Shown in pieces: positions 13,907 to 21,666 of a stretch of 22,793 nt of DNA. The translations under genes were made by a program, and so were the position numbers. A model generated the notes under the pieces. The model did not search any database and had not been told where the DNA came from. It was given only the letters and a program-made list of their open reading frames with translations. The stretch comes from RGIG4140 sp045614025 (GTDB taxonomy: Bacteria; Pseudomonadota; Alphaproteobacteria; CAAHEQ01; UBA3637): contig JAZLCE010000030.1 of NCBI GenBank assembly GCA_045614025.1, positions 1-22,793 on the forward strand, in the 5' to 3' direction. Position 1 is the first letter of the stretch. Each line of letters starts with the position of its first letter.

Positions 13907-13910
13907 ATGT

Positions 13911-16676
13911 TTAAAAACTGAGCCTTAAACCAACAGACCATTGAATTGGATTTGTTAAATCCGTTCCCTTACTGGTTGCAAACTCGCCATAAAGCGCGGT
14001 GTTTTTATTTAGTTTATAAGTGCCGCCAACGGCAAACTCTGTCCATGCACCGCCCATATCATCCTTTGTTTTTGTTTCTTGAGATTGATAGGTGAAAGAT
14101 GTTTTTGTTTTGCCTGCAAAATCGTTAAGGATAGAAACATTTGCATAAATGGATCCTTTTTCTTTAAAGGTTTTACCTGCACTTAAGCCCGCTCTTCCAA
14201 TTAAAGATTCAAAGGCTTCTTGCTCAACTTTAACGCCGGCAGATGTTGTGTAATCAATACCTTGAACTCTGCCATACATGAGTTCTACTTGCGGTTCAAC
14301 AAAAAATCCGCAAGGCAATTGCATGCGTTTACCTGCTTCAAGTGACACACTTGTGCCCCATGTTTTATAACTGCCCCTAGAAACTTCGCCTGTGGTATAT
14401 TGGGCTTTAAATTTATTTTGAAGGTGCATTTGCTTGGCTGTGGCATCCACATACCAACCATTATCAGCCATATATCCAGCATAAACACCCATACCATAGG
14501 TTTTATCTTCGCCTGTGCCTCTGTTCATTTTGGAATCGCCTTTGGTTAAACTTGCCATCACGCCGAAATAAGCATTGCCTTTTTTGAAATCAGCGCCAGC
14601 TTGAATGGTGTTATATTTATTCTTAAGCCCCATATCACCGAATTTGACATCGCCACCAAACGCTCTGACCCATGTGCCTTTGGTATTTTCATCAAGGCGT
14701 AAATCCCCCATGCGTTTTTGAACGTCGTTAATTTGATTTCTAAATGACAAAACTTGAAGTCCCATTACGTCTTTAACTGATTCTGTGACCCCATTACCTG
14801 AAACTCGAACATTTTGAACAAGTCCATCTTTAACTTCAGCCATCATTGGCCTTGCAATTTTGCCTTCTTCTGCTGCAAGGGTTAAATCAGTTTCCCCTTC
14901 TTGAATGGTTAAAACTGATGCAAGAGAAGTGGCTAATTTATTGGCATCATTCACTTGATCATTGAATTCCCCTGTGGCAGAAACCGTTAATTTTTTGGAT
15001 TTATTGTTTCCAATTGTTGTTTGCGCAACCTCTTCACTTGCCACCTTGAAAGTTGTTCCTTCACCTTCAAGTGAACCAACTTGAATTGAGGTTTCGCTTG
15101 TTGTGTTTGATAAATCAACCGCACCCCCATCAGATGATAATGTATCGATATAAGAATCCCCTGTTAATTGCAAAGAAGACTCTTCTTCTAATGCAACACT
15201 GGTTTCGGCAAGATTTTGAGAGTTAACAGCCCCTTTTAATGCGCCTTTTTTCTTTAAATTAATTTGATCAATAAAAGAAATATCCCCTTTAATAATATTT
15301 GTATCCATATCAATGGATCCAACCGTTAAATGGGCATTTTCTTCAACAGTTAAAATAGATTCTCCCATTGTTAACACTTCATTTCCCTTATCATTTGAGG
15401 CCATAATGGAACCATTTACAACCGTGTTCCCATAGACATTTACTTTGAAGTCTCCTATAGAAACATGTTGATTATTCCCAGCTAAATAAAACCCTGTAAT
15501 ATTGGTGCCAATTGTTGCGCCATTTAAATTAACGGTGATATCTCCAGTTGAAACTGATTTTGTGTTATAGGCATAAATTCCTTCCATTGAGTTTACAAAA
15601 CCAGCTACATTGAAAGTTATATCGCCAAGTTCTGCATTTGCCAAGTATCTGTCCTCTGAAGAAAATCCATATCCATAGTATCCAACAAGATTACTAGTAA
15701 TAAAAGAATTTTCATCTACTGAAACAGAAATTGTTGGATTTCCTGAAATAATACCAGTTCCAGAACCAATTGCTCGAAGACTATGTCCAACAGTTGAATT
15801 TTTTAAATTAATATCAATATTTTCAACTGTAAAAACCAAATCATTAGAATTCCCAACCGTATTTCCCCACAAATTTGAATCTATAGCATAAATATGTCCT
15901 GTTTTAGATATGGTATCTTCAATATTTAAAGTTATATTTTTTATATCAAATTTTTCATAAGGTGGCTTTTCATATGTTGTAAAATTAGATCCAATCCAAC
16001 CACTTGCAATACCCGTAATAGAGCTATTTGAAATAACATTTTTTGAATTTAACGTTACATTCGGCATAATAACATCAGCCGTATTACTTGCTTTAATACC
16101 AGTAATTGAAGAAGCATACGTATTTTCAAAGTTCAAAGAAACATTATTTTGAACTTTAAATAACACGTGATCAATTGAAGTCCCCAATATGGTACTCATC
16201 AACTTACTCTCATCACCAAAGTTTTTCAGCTTAAAATCTACATTTTTTGCTTCTATTAATTTTAATTCCTCGCCTGTTTTATGTTTAGGATCGTTTGGAT
16301 AAACACCACGAAAAGTATTACTATTCTCTATATTATTTGCATAAATATTAATATTTAATACAGTTGTTTGTGGTTGATCTGGTGTTAGATAAATCATAAA
16401 CACTTGATTAGTTTTTGCATACTCAAGTTTAGCTATTAAATTATTATAAGATCCACTAAGAGAATATCCAAAGTAATTTGAACTTGTTAAATCAAGAGGG
16501 GTTTCTTCTGTTCCTGAAACTATAGAATAACCATTTCCATTTTCATCCCATGTTTCCTCTGCCATAACAGGAAGACAAAAAGAAAAAGCCATTAAATTCG
16601 CGAGGAGGCACTTTTTAAGAATGTTTAAGTAACGTTTTTTAAGCTCTCTTAATGTGGTTCTTGAATAATTTGTCAT
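13911..16676 (-). CDS. Autotransporter (type Va secretion) with C-terminal beta-barrel
   Basis: A 921-aa protein. The signal peptide has a long basic n-region (residues 1-23) and cleavage is expected after VMA at about 39. The passenger, about 40-620, is rich in Asn/Thr/Ser and beta-strand repeats (TVENIDINLKNS, DITVNLNGATIG), consistent with a beta-helix adhesin. The autotransporter barrel covers about 650-921, beginning near GTWVRAFGGDVKFGD and ending SVGLRLSF with the terminal Phe. No protease triad or lipase motif was seen, so an adhesin is most likely. AAAGGAGG lies 7 nt before the ATG. The upstream gap is long and holds a palindrome that may be an operator. Monocistronic. Confidence 0.9.
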   Translation of the reverse strand: MTNYSRTTLRELKKRYLNILKKCLLANLMAFSFCLPVMAEETWDENGNGYSIVSGTEETPLDLTSSNYFGYSLSGSYNNLIAKLEYAKTNQVFMIYLTPDQPQTTVLNINIYANNIENSNTFRGVYPNDPKHKTGEELKLIEAKNVDFKLKNFGDESKLMSTILGTSIDHVLFKVQNNVSLNFENTYASSITGIKASNTADVIMPNVTLNSKNVISNSSITGIASGWIGSNFTTYEKPPYEKFDIKNITLNIEDTISKTGHIYAIDSNLWGNTVGNSNDLVFTVENIDINLKNSTVGHSLRAIGSGTGIISGNPTISVSVDENSFITSNLVGYYGYGFSSEDRYLANAELGDITFNVAGFVNSMEGIYAYNTKSVSTGDITVNLNGATIGTNITGFYLAGNNQHVSIGDFKVNVYGNTVVNGSIMASNDKGNEVLTMGESILTVEENAHLTVGSIDMDTNIIKGDISFIDQINLKKKGALKGAVNSQNLAETSVALEEESSLQLTGDSYIDTLSSDGGAVDLSNTTSETSIQVGSLEGEGTTFKVASEEVAQTTIGNNKSKKLTVSATGEFNDQVNDANKLATSLASVLTIQEGETDLTLAAEEGKIARPMMAEVKDGLVQNVRVSGNGVTESVKDVMGLQVLSFRNQINDVQKRMGDLRLDENTKGTWVRAFGGDVKFGDMGLKNKYNTIQAGADFKKGNAYFGVMASLTKGDSKMNRGTGEDKTYGMGVYAGYMADNGWYVDATAKQMHLQNKFKAQYTTGEVSRGSYKTWGTSVSLEAGKRMQLPCGFFVEPQVELMYGRVQGIDYTTSAGVKVEQEAFESLIGRAGLSAGKTFKEKGSIYANVSILNDFAGKTKTSFTYQSQETKTKDDMGGAWTEFAVGGTYKLNKNTALYGEFATSKGTDLTNPIQWSVGLRLSF

Positions 16677-16755
16677 GGGATGCCTCCTTTAAATAAAATG
16701 AAAAATATCTACATAGCTTTTTCCTTTTGTTAACTGTTTAAGATGAAAAGAAAGG

Positions 16756-16777
16756 AAATTTAACGGTCGTTAAATTT
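16756..16777. promoter_or_regulatory. Perfect 22-bp palindrome, candidate operator
   Basis: Two 10-bp arms, AAATTTAACG and CGTTAAATTT, are separated by GT. It lies about 80 bp upstream of the autotransporter start codon. There is no T run or long loop, so it is more like a binding site for a dimeric repressor than a terminator. Confidence 0.55.
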
Positions 16778-16995
16778 GCTTATTTTTTAGCATAAAAATG
16801 ATGCATAAAAAAGGCTGTTTTTTGCTTCAATTTTAAGATGTTTTTTTAGGATAAAAACATAAAAAAAGCATTTTTTGCCAATTTTTATGCAATTTTTTAA
16901 TAAAAAATAATTCTTATAAATCAATTGATTAAAAGAAAAGCGTTAAAAAAGAGATATTTTTTTTGAAAATTTTTAGGCTCAAAATTTTGAAACCA

Positions 16996-17004
16996 TGGTA
17001 TAAT
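16996..17004 (+). promoter_or_regulatory. Orphan extended -10 promoter
   Basis: TGGTATAAT, a perfect extended -10; the -35 region at 17-bp spacing (GGCTCA) is poor. It points towards the seven-repeat gene but lies about 245 bp upstream of it, and a second, better promoter lies closer. It could produce a leader or a short RNA. Confidence 0.5.
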
Positions 17005-17017
17005 GAAAGTATAGGGG

Positions 17018-17074
17018 ATGAAAATATGGAATAAAATACGACCCTTAGATTTCCGAGTTTTAAGATTTAGATAA
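17018..17074 (+). CDS. Possible 18-aa basic peptide ORF (speculative)
   Basis: An ATG shortly downstream of the orphan extended -10 opens an 18-codon frame (MKIWNKIRPLDFRVLRFR). It is strongly basic. The SD-like AGGGG directly abuts the ATG, which is too close to work well, so translation is doubtful. It may be chance. Confidence 0.2.
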   Translation: MKIWNKIRPLDFRVLRFR

Positions 17075-17183
17075 GTAACTCAAAAAAATAAAGATTTTTT
17101 ATGCTTTTATAAAAAATAAAAATATGAGTTAATCTATGAGTGGTTATATAAAGAGATGATAATTCTTATATTATAAATATTTC

Positions 17184-17212
17184 TTGACAAAAAACAGAAA
17201 ATATGATATACT
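17184..17212 (+). promoter_or_regulatory. Strong promoter of the seven-repeat protein gene
   Basis: TTGACA (17184-17189), 17-bp spacer, TATACT (17207-17212) with an extended -10 TGA at 17204-17206. Confidence 0.8.
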
Positions 17213-17249
17213 CTTTTAAAATTAATTGCTTAAATAAAGAGAGGGGTAT

Positions 17250-19424
17250 ATGACTTTTAAGAAAAAACAACCAGTTTTTAATGTTAAAATGGATCATTTG
17301 ATTTCTTTTAATGAATTTGCATCTATTATTGGAACGCAAGGAGCTTTCGTTAAAAAATTAGTTGAATTTGTTGTTAAAAACACGGTTGATGAGCGATTTG
17401 TGAACGATAAGGGGGAAATTCTTTTTTGTTTTTATGGAACGAATAAAAATTTGAAGCCTAAAAATTTATTCATTGATAAGAGAGCTATTTTATATTTTGT
17501 TAAAAAATATGAAAAAGATTTGCTTGATTTGGGTGCTTCTTCGGATGCTTTAAAAGCCGTGATTCATAAATTGCCTCGCGTTTCATCAAATTCCGATGAA
17601 GTTTTGAACTTATGGCAAGAAATGGCTAAATTATCGAAAAACACAAAGTGTGTGAGCGAATTATGCCAATATTTAAAAGATCATTTTTTAGATGAAACAT
17701 ACCCTGTGATGAGTTCAAGTGGTTATATTCATATGAAGCCTATGTTTGTTTTTTCAAGAGGAAAAGCAGGGCGCGCTTGTATCGCTCTTAAAAAAGAGGC
17801 ATTGCCCCACCTTTTGAAAAATCATAAAGAAGAACTTCAAAAAGAAGCTGAAAGGTTAAATGAGTCAACAAATTTGATGAGTTTAAGAGGTCTTTTACGC
17901 GAATTGAATATGATGGAAAATATTGATATAGAATTAAAAGAATTTATTTTAAACAATTGTTTAGAAGACACGTTTGAAGTTAAAAATGAAGAAGGAGTTG
18001 TTCAAACACTTCCTTGTTTTACATGCACGAGTGATAGATATTTATGCATTGATAAAAGAGCGTTATATACATTTGTTTCAAGACATCAAGAAGATTTAAA
18101 AAAGATTGGTTTTAAAAATTTTGATCATATTTTAAATGAAAAACAAAAACTTTCTGGACGGAATAAGTTTTATTCTTTGAAAGAAATTCAAGAGATGTTA
18201 TGTTCAGTGACTCTTCAAGAAAAATTGGCGTCTTATATGGATGAAAACGGCGTGAAAGTTTTCACTTATTTAGATGAAAACAAGAAAGAAGTTCCTCTTT
18301 TTAAAGAATTTTATTTTAAAGGAGAAAAAAATTATTATCTGCCTAAAAATTTGTTAAATTCTTTTTTAACAAATCATCAAGGGTTTTTAGAATCATTAGG
18401 CGTTCGAAGCGAATTTATTTTGGATAGAAGTGGCGTTCAAAAAATTCCTTACAAAACAAGAGAAATGGTTTTATTTGATGATTTTTATTTAAGTTTAACA
18501 ACAGATGCCAGATTTCATAAAGAGCTTTCTCAAAAAATTAAAACTCTTTTTAAAGATGAAGTTGTTGAATATAAAGATGAAATGGGAATAACTCGTCAAG
18601 AACCTGTTTTCGTTAAAGCTAGGTCAGGGTTTGGTGTGGCCACTCTTTTTAAAAATGAACGCACGATGAAAGCTTTTATAGCCAAGCATCGCGATTTTTT
18701 AATCAAACATAAAATTAAAAAAGAGGCAATTGCAAATTGTTTGGGCGAAAAAGTGTTACTTCATTATTCGCCTGAATATATCCCTCTTTATGATTTTTCA
18801 AAAGTTTTTCACCAATCAAGGAAAAATATTTCAAAAATTGTTCGTGAAAAATATTTAGATGAAACATATCCTTGTTTAGATGAAAATGGGGTTTTAACTG
18901 AAAAACCAGTGTTTCAGCCTATGCAACATGAAGGGCGTGGCATGATTTTTTATGCTTGCACAAAAGAGGCATTGATTCATTTTGCAAGAAAACATCAAGA
19001 AGAATTAAAAATTTCAGAGATTGTTTTGCAAGATTTGGAAGGAAAGATTAAAATTCGCCCTAAAACAACTGATTATATTTCAATTCCAGATTTGTTTAGG
19101 GGAATGTCTAAATCAAATAGAAATGCTATAGATAGAATGAATGAGTTTGTTACCCAACAGTGCATGAATGATATGTTTGTTGAAAACAATGAGGTGGGCA
19201 CTTTAGTTTCAAAGCCTGTTTTTTCTTATACGCGCAATCATGAAAGCGGTTCTTTATTGCTTTGCATCAATGTGAATGGAATTGAAACCTTTTTTAAACA
19301 TCGGGCACCAGAGTTAATGGATAGGGGAATTTATCCTGTTCCTTTCATTAAAAAGGTGAAAGAAGCAAAAACGCCAATGAAAAATTTGATTTTAAATCGA
19401 TTAAAAGAATTGGGTAGGGTGTAA
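17250..19424 (+). CDS. Novel protein of seven tandem ~95-residue repeats
   Basis: A 724-aa protein not recognised as any family. Reading the translation shows seven degenerate modules at about 17-107, 115-204, 207-298, 306-392, 404-500, 509-598 and 609-700. Each has a helical start (ISFNEF, MSLRGLL, YSLKEI, IPLYDF, ISIPDLF), a helix ending near (D/E)ET(Y/F) or similar, a GxxxxxPVF-type strand turn, a K-E/R-A-L/I helix and a conserved His/Glu-Leu ending (KNHKEEL, SRHQEDL, KHQEEL). The first helices could be winged-helix-like, but I cannot assign a fold. There is no signal peptide or membrane segment. Basic and acidic residues alternate, giving a soluble, probably cytoplasmic or secreted protein. 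GAGGGG precedes the ATG. It has its own promoter and terminator and sits between an autotransporter and ankyrin genes. Confidence 0.75.
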   Translation: MTFKKKQPVFNVKMDHLISFNEFASIIGTQGAFVKKLVEFVVKNTVDERFVNDKGEILFCFYGTNKNLKPKNLFIDKRAILYFVKKYEKDLLDLGASSDALKAVIHKLPRVSSNSDEVLNLWQEMAKLSKNTKCVSELCQYLKDHFLDETYPVMSSSGYIHMKPMFVFSRGKAGRACIALKKEALPHLLKNHKEELQKEAERLNESTNLMSLRGLLRELNMMENIDIELKEFILNNCLEDTFEVKNEEGVVQTLPCFTCTSDRYLCIDKRALYTFVSRHQEDLKKIGFKNFDHILNEKQKLSGRNKFYSLKEIQEMLCSVTLQEKLASYMDENGVKVFTYLDENKKEVPLFKEFYFKGEKNYYLPKNLLNSFLTNHQGFLESLGVRSEFILDRSGVQKIPYKTREMVLFDDFYLSLTTDARFHKELSQKIKTLFKDEVVEYKDEMGITRQEPVFVKARSGFGVATLFKNERTMKAFIAKHRDFLIKHKIKKEAIANCLGEKVLLHYSPEYIPLYDFSKVFHQSRKNISKIVREKYLDETYPCLDENGVLTEKPVFQPMQHEGRGMIFYACTKEALIHFARKHQEELKISEIVLQDLEGKIKIRPKTTDYISIPDLFRGMSKSNRNAIDRMNEFVTQQCMNDMFVENNEVGTLVSKPVFSYTRNHESGSLLLCINVNGIETFFKHRAPELMDRGIYPVPFIKKVKEAKTPMKNLILNRLKELGRV

Positions 19425-19454
19425 AAAAAAAGGAGCAAAAACGCTCCTTTTTTT
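19425..19454 (+). terminator. Rho-independent terminator of the seven-repeat gene
   Basis: GGAGC (19432-19436) and GCTCC (19443-19447) extended by A/T pairs, with an AAAAAC loop and a T run to 19454. Confidence 0.88.
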
Positions 19455-19541
19455 ATTGATTTATCAAAAGGATATGATTTTTAAATTCTTTTGGCTGAAA
19501 TGAGCTTTTTTTCTTTGTTTATAAAAATATCTATAAATTAT

Positions 19542-19570
19542 TTGACAAAGATATTTTGATTTGTTACGCT
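19542..19570 (+). promoter_or_regulatory. Probable promoter of the 348-aa ankyrin gene
   Basis: TTGACA (19542-19547), 17-bp spacer, TACGCT (19565-19570) with an extended -10 TGT. The -10 is a poor match (3 of 6), so confidence rests on the -35 and spacing. Confidence 0.5.
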
Positions 19571-19603
19571 CAATAAACATACCCATAAAAAAAAGGTGAA
19601 AAA

Positions 19604-20650
19604 ATGAACAATAAAACTATTCAAGAATTAAAGGAAAATTTTTATATTCTTTATGAAAAGTATCTGCAAGAAAAAAAAGAGCAGACGGGGGAAGAAGTTT
19701 TTCCAAATAAAGCAACGTTATTGAATTTGTTATTAAATGAAACAGAACGTTATATCGGCGGAAATTTTGATGGAACCAGATTGTTTACAAATCATGAAGT
19801 TGATATTTTAAATCAAGCACATGCGTTGTTGTTTAAATTATATAAAGATGAACTTTCGCCTCAAGGTCTTTATGAAAATTTAAAAGAATTTACAAAGAAT
19901 ACCAAAGATTTTTATGATGCTGTTTATGAAATGAATTGTGGCGAATATTACCGTCTTTTAGATGTGGATAAGAATATAAACACAACCTCTTATGAATCAA
20001 CGCCGTTGATTAATGCCGTTAAAAATTTGAATTTAAGAATGGTGGCGGATATTATTCATCGGGGAGGAGATGTGAACCAGCCGGATAAAAAAGGGTTTTC
20101 GCCTTTATATCATGCGCTTCAAGGAAGAGGGGTATCCAGTGGAGCCACGCATTCTTTAATTGTTCAGTTATTAATTCAAGCAGGTGCAAGGCAGGCAAAT
20201 TTAGATGGAAAAGGATCTTCCGCTCTTGTTTTAGCTGTTAAAAATAATCGCCCTCGTTGTTTGATGATGTTAATAAAAACCAAAGGGGATGCAGAAGGGC
20301 ATATCAAAAATGAAAAAGGTGAAAATGTTTCTTTTTTAAATTATGCCGTTCAACGTTCTTTTTATAATGTTTTCCAAGTGTTAGTTGCAAAAGGGGCTCG
20401 GATTGATAAAGCAGATGAAACGGGTTTAACGCCTTTACAAACAGCTGAAACTCTTGGAAAAGTTTCTTTTAAAGATATTATCATGGAGTTTCAATCGATT
20501 GAAAAAGCTTCTTTAGTTGAAGATCAAACAAAAAAGTGGCCAAGTATACATGCAACGCCACATAAGATTGAAAAAATTGTTTCAAATCAAAGAGTCGGGC
20601 ATTTACAAGCTTCTTATAGAAAAGTAAATGATTCTTATATACATGAGTAA
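19604..20650 (+). CDS. Ankyrin-repeat protein (348 aa) with helical N-terminal region
   Basis: A 348-aa protein. Residues 1-120 are helical and of unknown type (IQELKENFYILYEKYLQEKK onward). About four ankyrin repeats follow at 130-295, including STPLINAVKNLNLRMVADII, GFSPLYHALQGRG, SALVLAVKNNRPRCLMMLI and GLTPLQTAETLGKV. A basic tail without repeats follows (KWPSIHATPHKIEKIV). No signal peptide or membrane segment is visible. Ankyrin repeats bind proteins; a role in host interaction or internal scaffolding is inferred only. AAAAAGG lies upstream of the ATG. No plus-strand terminator follows: the hairpins directly downstream lack a T run on this strand, so the mRNA 3' end probably runs antisense through the small RNA gene at 20649-20773. 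Confidence 0.85.
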   Translation: MNNKTIQELKENFYILYEKYLQEKKEQTGEEVFPNKATLLNLLLNETERYIGGNFDGTRLFTNHEVDILNQAHALLFKLYKDELSPQGLYENLKEFTKNTKDFYDAVYEMNCGEYYRLLDVDKNINTTSYESTPLINAVKNLNLRMVADIIHRGGDVNQPDKKGFSPLYHALQGRGVSSGATHSLIVQLLIQAGARQANLDGKGSSALVLAVKNNRPRCLMMLIKTKGDAEGHIKNEKGENVSFLNYAVQRSFYNVFQVLVAKGARIDKADETGLTPLQTAETLGKVSFKDIIMEFQSIEKASLVEDQTKKWPSIHATPHKIEKIVSNQRVGHLQASYRKVNDSYIHE

Positions 20651-20773
20651 AAAAAAGAAGCACTCTGTCTATAAAAAGGGAGGAAGAGCGACAGAGTGCT
20701 AACTTATATTCATATGGAAGGCGCTTCACCCAAGGGAGGAAGATGAAGGCAAAGCGCCTAATCAAACCTTTAT
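20649..20773 (-). ncRNA. Two-hairpin anti-Shine-Dalgarno small RNA (cuckoo/CcsR-like)
   Basis: A minus-strand small RNA of about 125 nt. Its promoter is TTGACA-N17-TATATT at 20808-20780, giving a start near 20773. Hairpin 1 has stem 20752-20759 / 20719-20726 (AGGCGCTT with AAGCGCCT) and a 25-nt loop. Hairpin 2 has an 11-bp perfect stem 20690-20700 / 20659-20669 (AGCACTCTGTC with GACAGAGTGCT) and a 20-nt loop; TCTTTTTTTT follows, making it a terminator. Both loops contain the same 12 nt, UCUUCCUCCCUU (plus-strand 20732-20743 and 20676-20687), although the stems are unrelated. CCUCC is the core of the 16S anti-SD. Known alphaproteobacterial small RNAs with anti-SD loops (cuckoo family, Rhodobacter CcsR) share this plan. 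The strand assignment rests on promoter plus terminator. Its 3' end overlaps the stop codon of the convergent ankyrin gene by about 2 nt. Confidence 0.82.
20676..20743. repeat. Two 12-bp direct repeats in hairpin loops
   Basis: AAGGGAGGAAGA occurs at 20676-20687 and 20732-20743 (56-bp period), each in the loop of its own hairpin. The sequence between and around the copies is not repeated, so selection on the loop is the natural explanation. Confidence 0.95.
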
Positions 20774-20779
20774 ATTTTC

Positions 20780-20808
20780 AATATAGTGATAAAAAAAAGA
20801 AGTGTCAA
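20780..20808 (-). promoter_or_regulatory. Promoter of the two-hairpin small RNA
   Basis: Minus strand: TTGACA (20808-20803), 17-bp spacer, TATATT (20785-20780). It lies downstream of the 238-aa ankyrin gene, points away from it, and has no ORF behind it. Confidence 0.85.
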
Positions 20809-20860
20809 CCCTCTTTTTTATAATTTTATAAAAAAATTTAATTTGTTTAAATTCAAGCGC

Positions 20861-21577
20861 TTATCTTGATTTCTTCAATCGATTCTCGTGCTGAGCCTTT
20901 AAAACGGGCTTTAAATGATTGTTTTGTTTTTTAAGAACATAATCCATCATAGTGGTGTTATTTTTTTGAGTTTTTTCAGTTATAGCGCCTGACGCGAGAA
21001 GCAATTTTGCAACTTGATTATTTTTCGCTTTTAAAGCATAAACAAGGGGTGTTTGCCCATTATTATTTAAAATATTCACGTTTGCTTTGGCTTGAATCAG
21101 TAATTTCACAATTTCTTGATTGCCATAAAATGCGGCCCAGTGTAATGGCGTTTGCCCATATTTATCTTTTTGATTAGGATTGGCCTTATTTTGCAATAAA
21201 ATAGAAACAATTTCAGAATTATTATGTTGTGTGGCAATATGCAATGGGCAAAATCCATTTAAATCGCCATGATTCGGATTTGCCCCAAGTTCAAGAAGTT
21301 TTTTTGTTGTTTCAGGCTTTGCACTTAATGTTGAAAATTGCAAGGGGGTTTTGCCGAATCGATCGCCAGCATCAATGTTGCCACCGAAAGAAGCCAAAAC
21401 TTCAAGCGTTTGGTTTGAACCAGAAAGGGCGGCAACATGTAATGCATTATAGCCATTGCGATCAGAAAGATTTGGATCAACCCCTAATTGAAGAGCCATC
21501 TCTAAATCTTCGCTGTTATTATTGGCGGCACAAAAACGCATGAACCGTGCTAAAATTTTGTTATCAATTTCAGTCAT
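20861..21577 (-). CDS. Ankyrin-repeat protein (238 aa)
   Basis: A 238-aa protein made almost wholly of about six well-conserved ankyrin repeats from residue 10 to 215, such as GYNALHVAALSGSNQTLEVLA, GFCPLHIATQHNNSEIVSILL and GQTPLHWAAFYGNQEIVKLLI. A basic C-terminus follows (ENRLKKSR). The repeats are much closer to consensus than in the two other ankyrin genes here, suggesting a separate origin or stronger constraint. There is no signal peptide. A strong AAAGGAGG SD precedes the ATG, and a perfect TATAAT box lies 38 bp upstream. The downstream terminator is weak: an AT-only stem (AATTTAA/TTAAATT) with a T run near 20825-20850. Protein binding is the family role; the target is unknown. Confidence 0.9.
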   Translation of the reverse strand: MTEIDNKILARFMRFCAANNNSEDLEMALQLGVDPNLSDRNGYNALHVAALSGSNQTLEVLASFGGNIDAGDRFGKTPLQFSTLSAKPETTKKLLELGANPNHGDLNGFCPLHIATQHNNSEIVSILLQNKANPNQKDKYGQTPLHWAAFYGNQEIVKLLIQAKANVNILNNNGQTPLVYALKAKNNQVAKLLLASGAITEKTQKNNTTMMDYVLKKQNNHLKPVLKAQHENRLKKSR

Positions 21578-21614
21578 ACGTATCGCCTCCTTTCATTTTC
21601 TTTCTCATATATTT

Positions 21615-21643
21615 ATTATACATCAAAAATGAAAATTCAGCAA
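21615..21643 (-). promoter_or_regulatory. Promoter of the 238-aa ankyrin gene
   Basis: Minus strand: TTGCTG (21643-21638), 17-bp spacer, perfect TATAAT (21620-21615). Confidence 0.65.
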
Positions 21644-21666
21644 TAAATATTACAATATCTTGTTTT

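Larger units (their letters stand above)
16677..17249. other. 573-bp gene-free, AT-rich divergent intergenic region
   Basis: It lies between the autotransporter start (-) and the seven-repeat protein start (+). It holds a 22-bp palindrome at 16756-16777, GCATAAAAAT-type repeats at 16790, 16803 and (inverted) 16881, an extended -10 promoter at 16996-17004 with an 18-codon ORF behind it, and a strong promoter at 17184-17212. I see no longer ORF, tRNA or IS remnant. A promoter for the autotransporter could not be fixed. Confidence 0.7.

Noticed and set aside
16790..16890. GCATAAAAAT direct and inverted copies as mobile-element ends
   Set aside because: They are short, AT-rich, without an ORF between them and without target-site duplications; chance repetition in an AT-rich spacer is more likely.
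20676..20743. A two-repeat CRISPR remnant
   Set aside because: Only a 12-bp repeat, embedded in hairpin loops with different stems; no further units and no cas genes.
20659..20759. The two hairpins read as an ordinary double terminator of the plus-strand ankyrin gene
   Set aside because: On the plus strand neither stem is followed by a T run, whereas the minus strand has both a near-consensus promoter and a T run, and the shared loop motif is not expected in a terminator.
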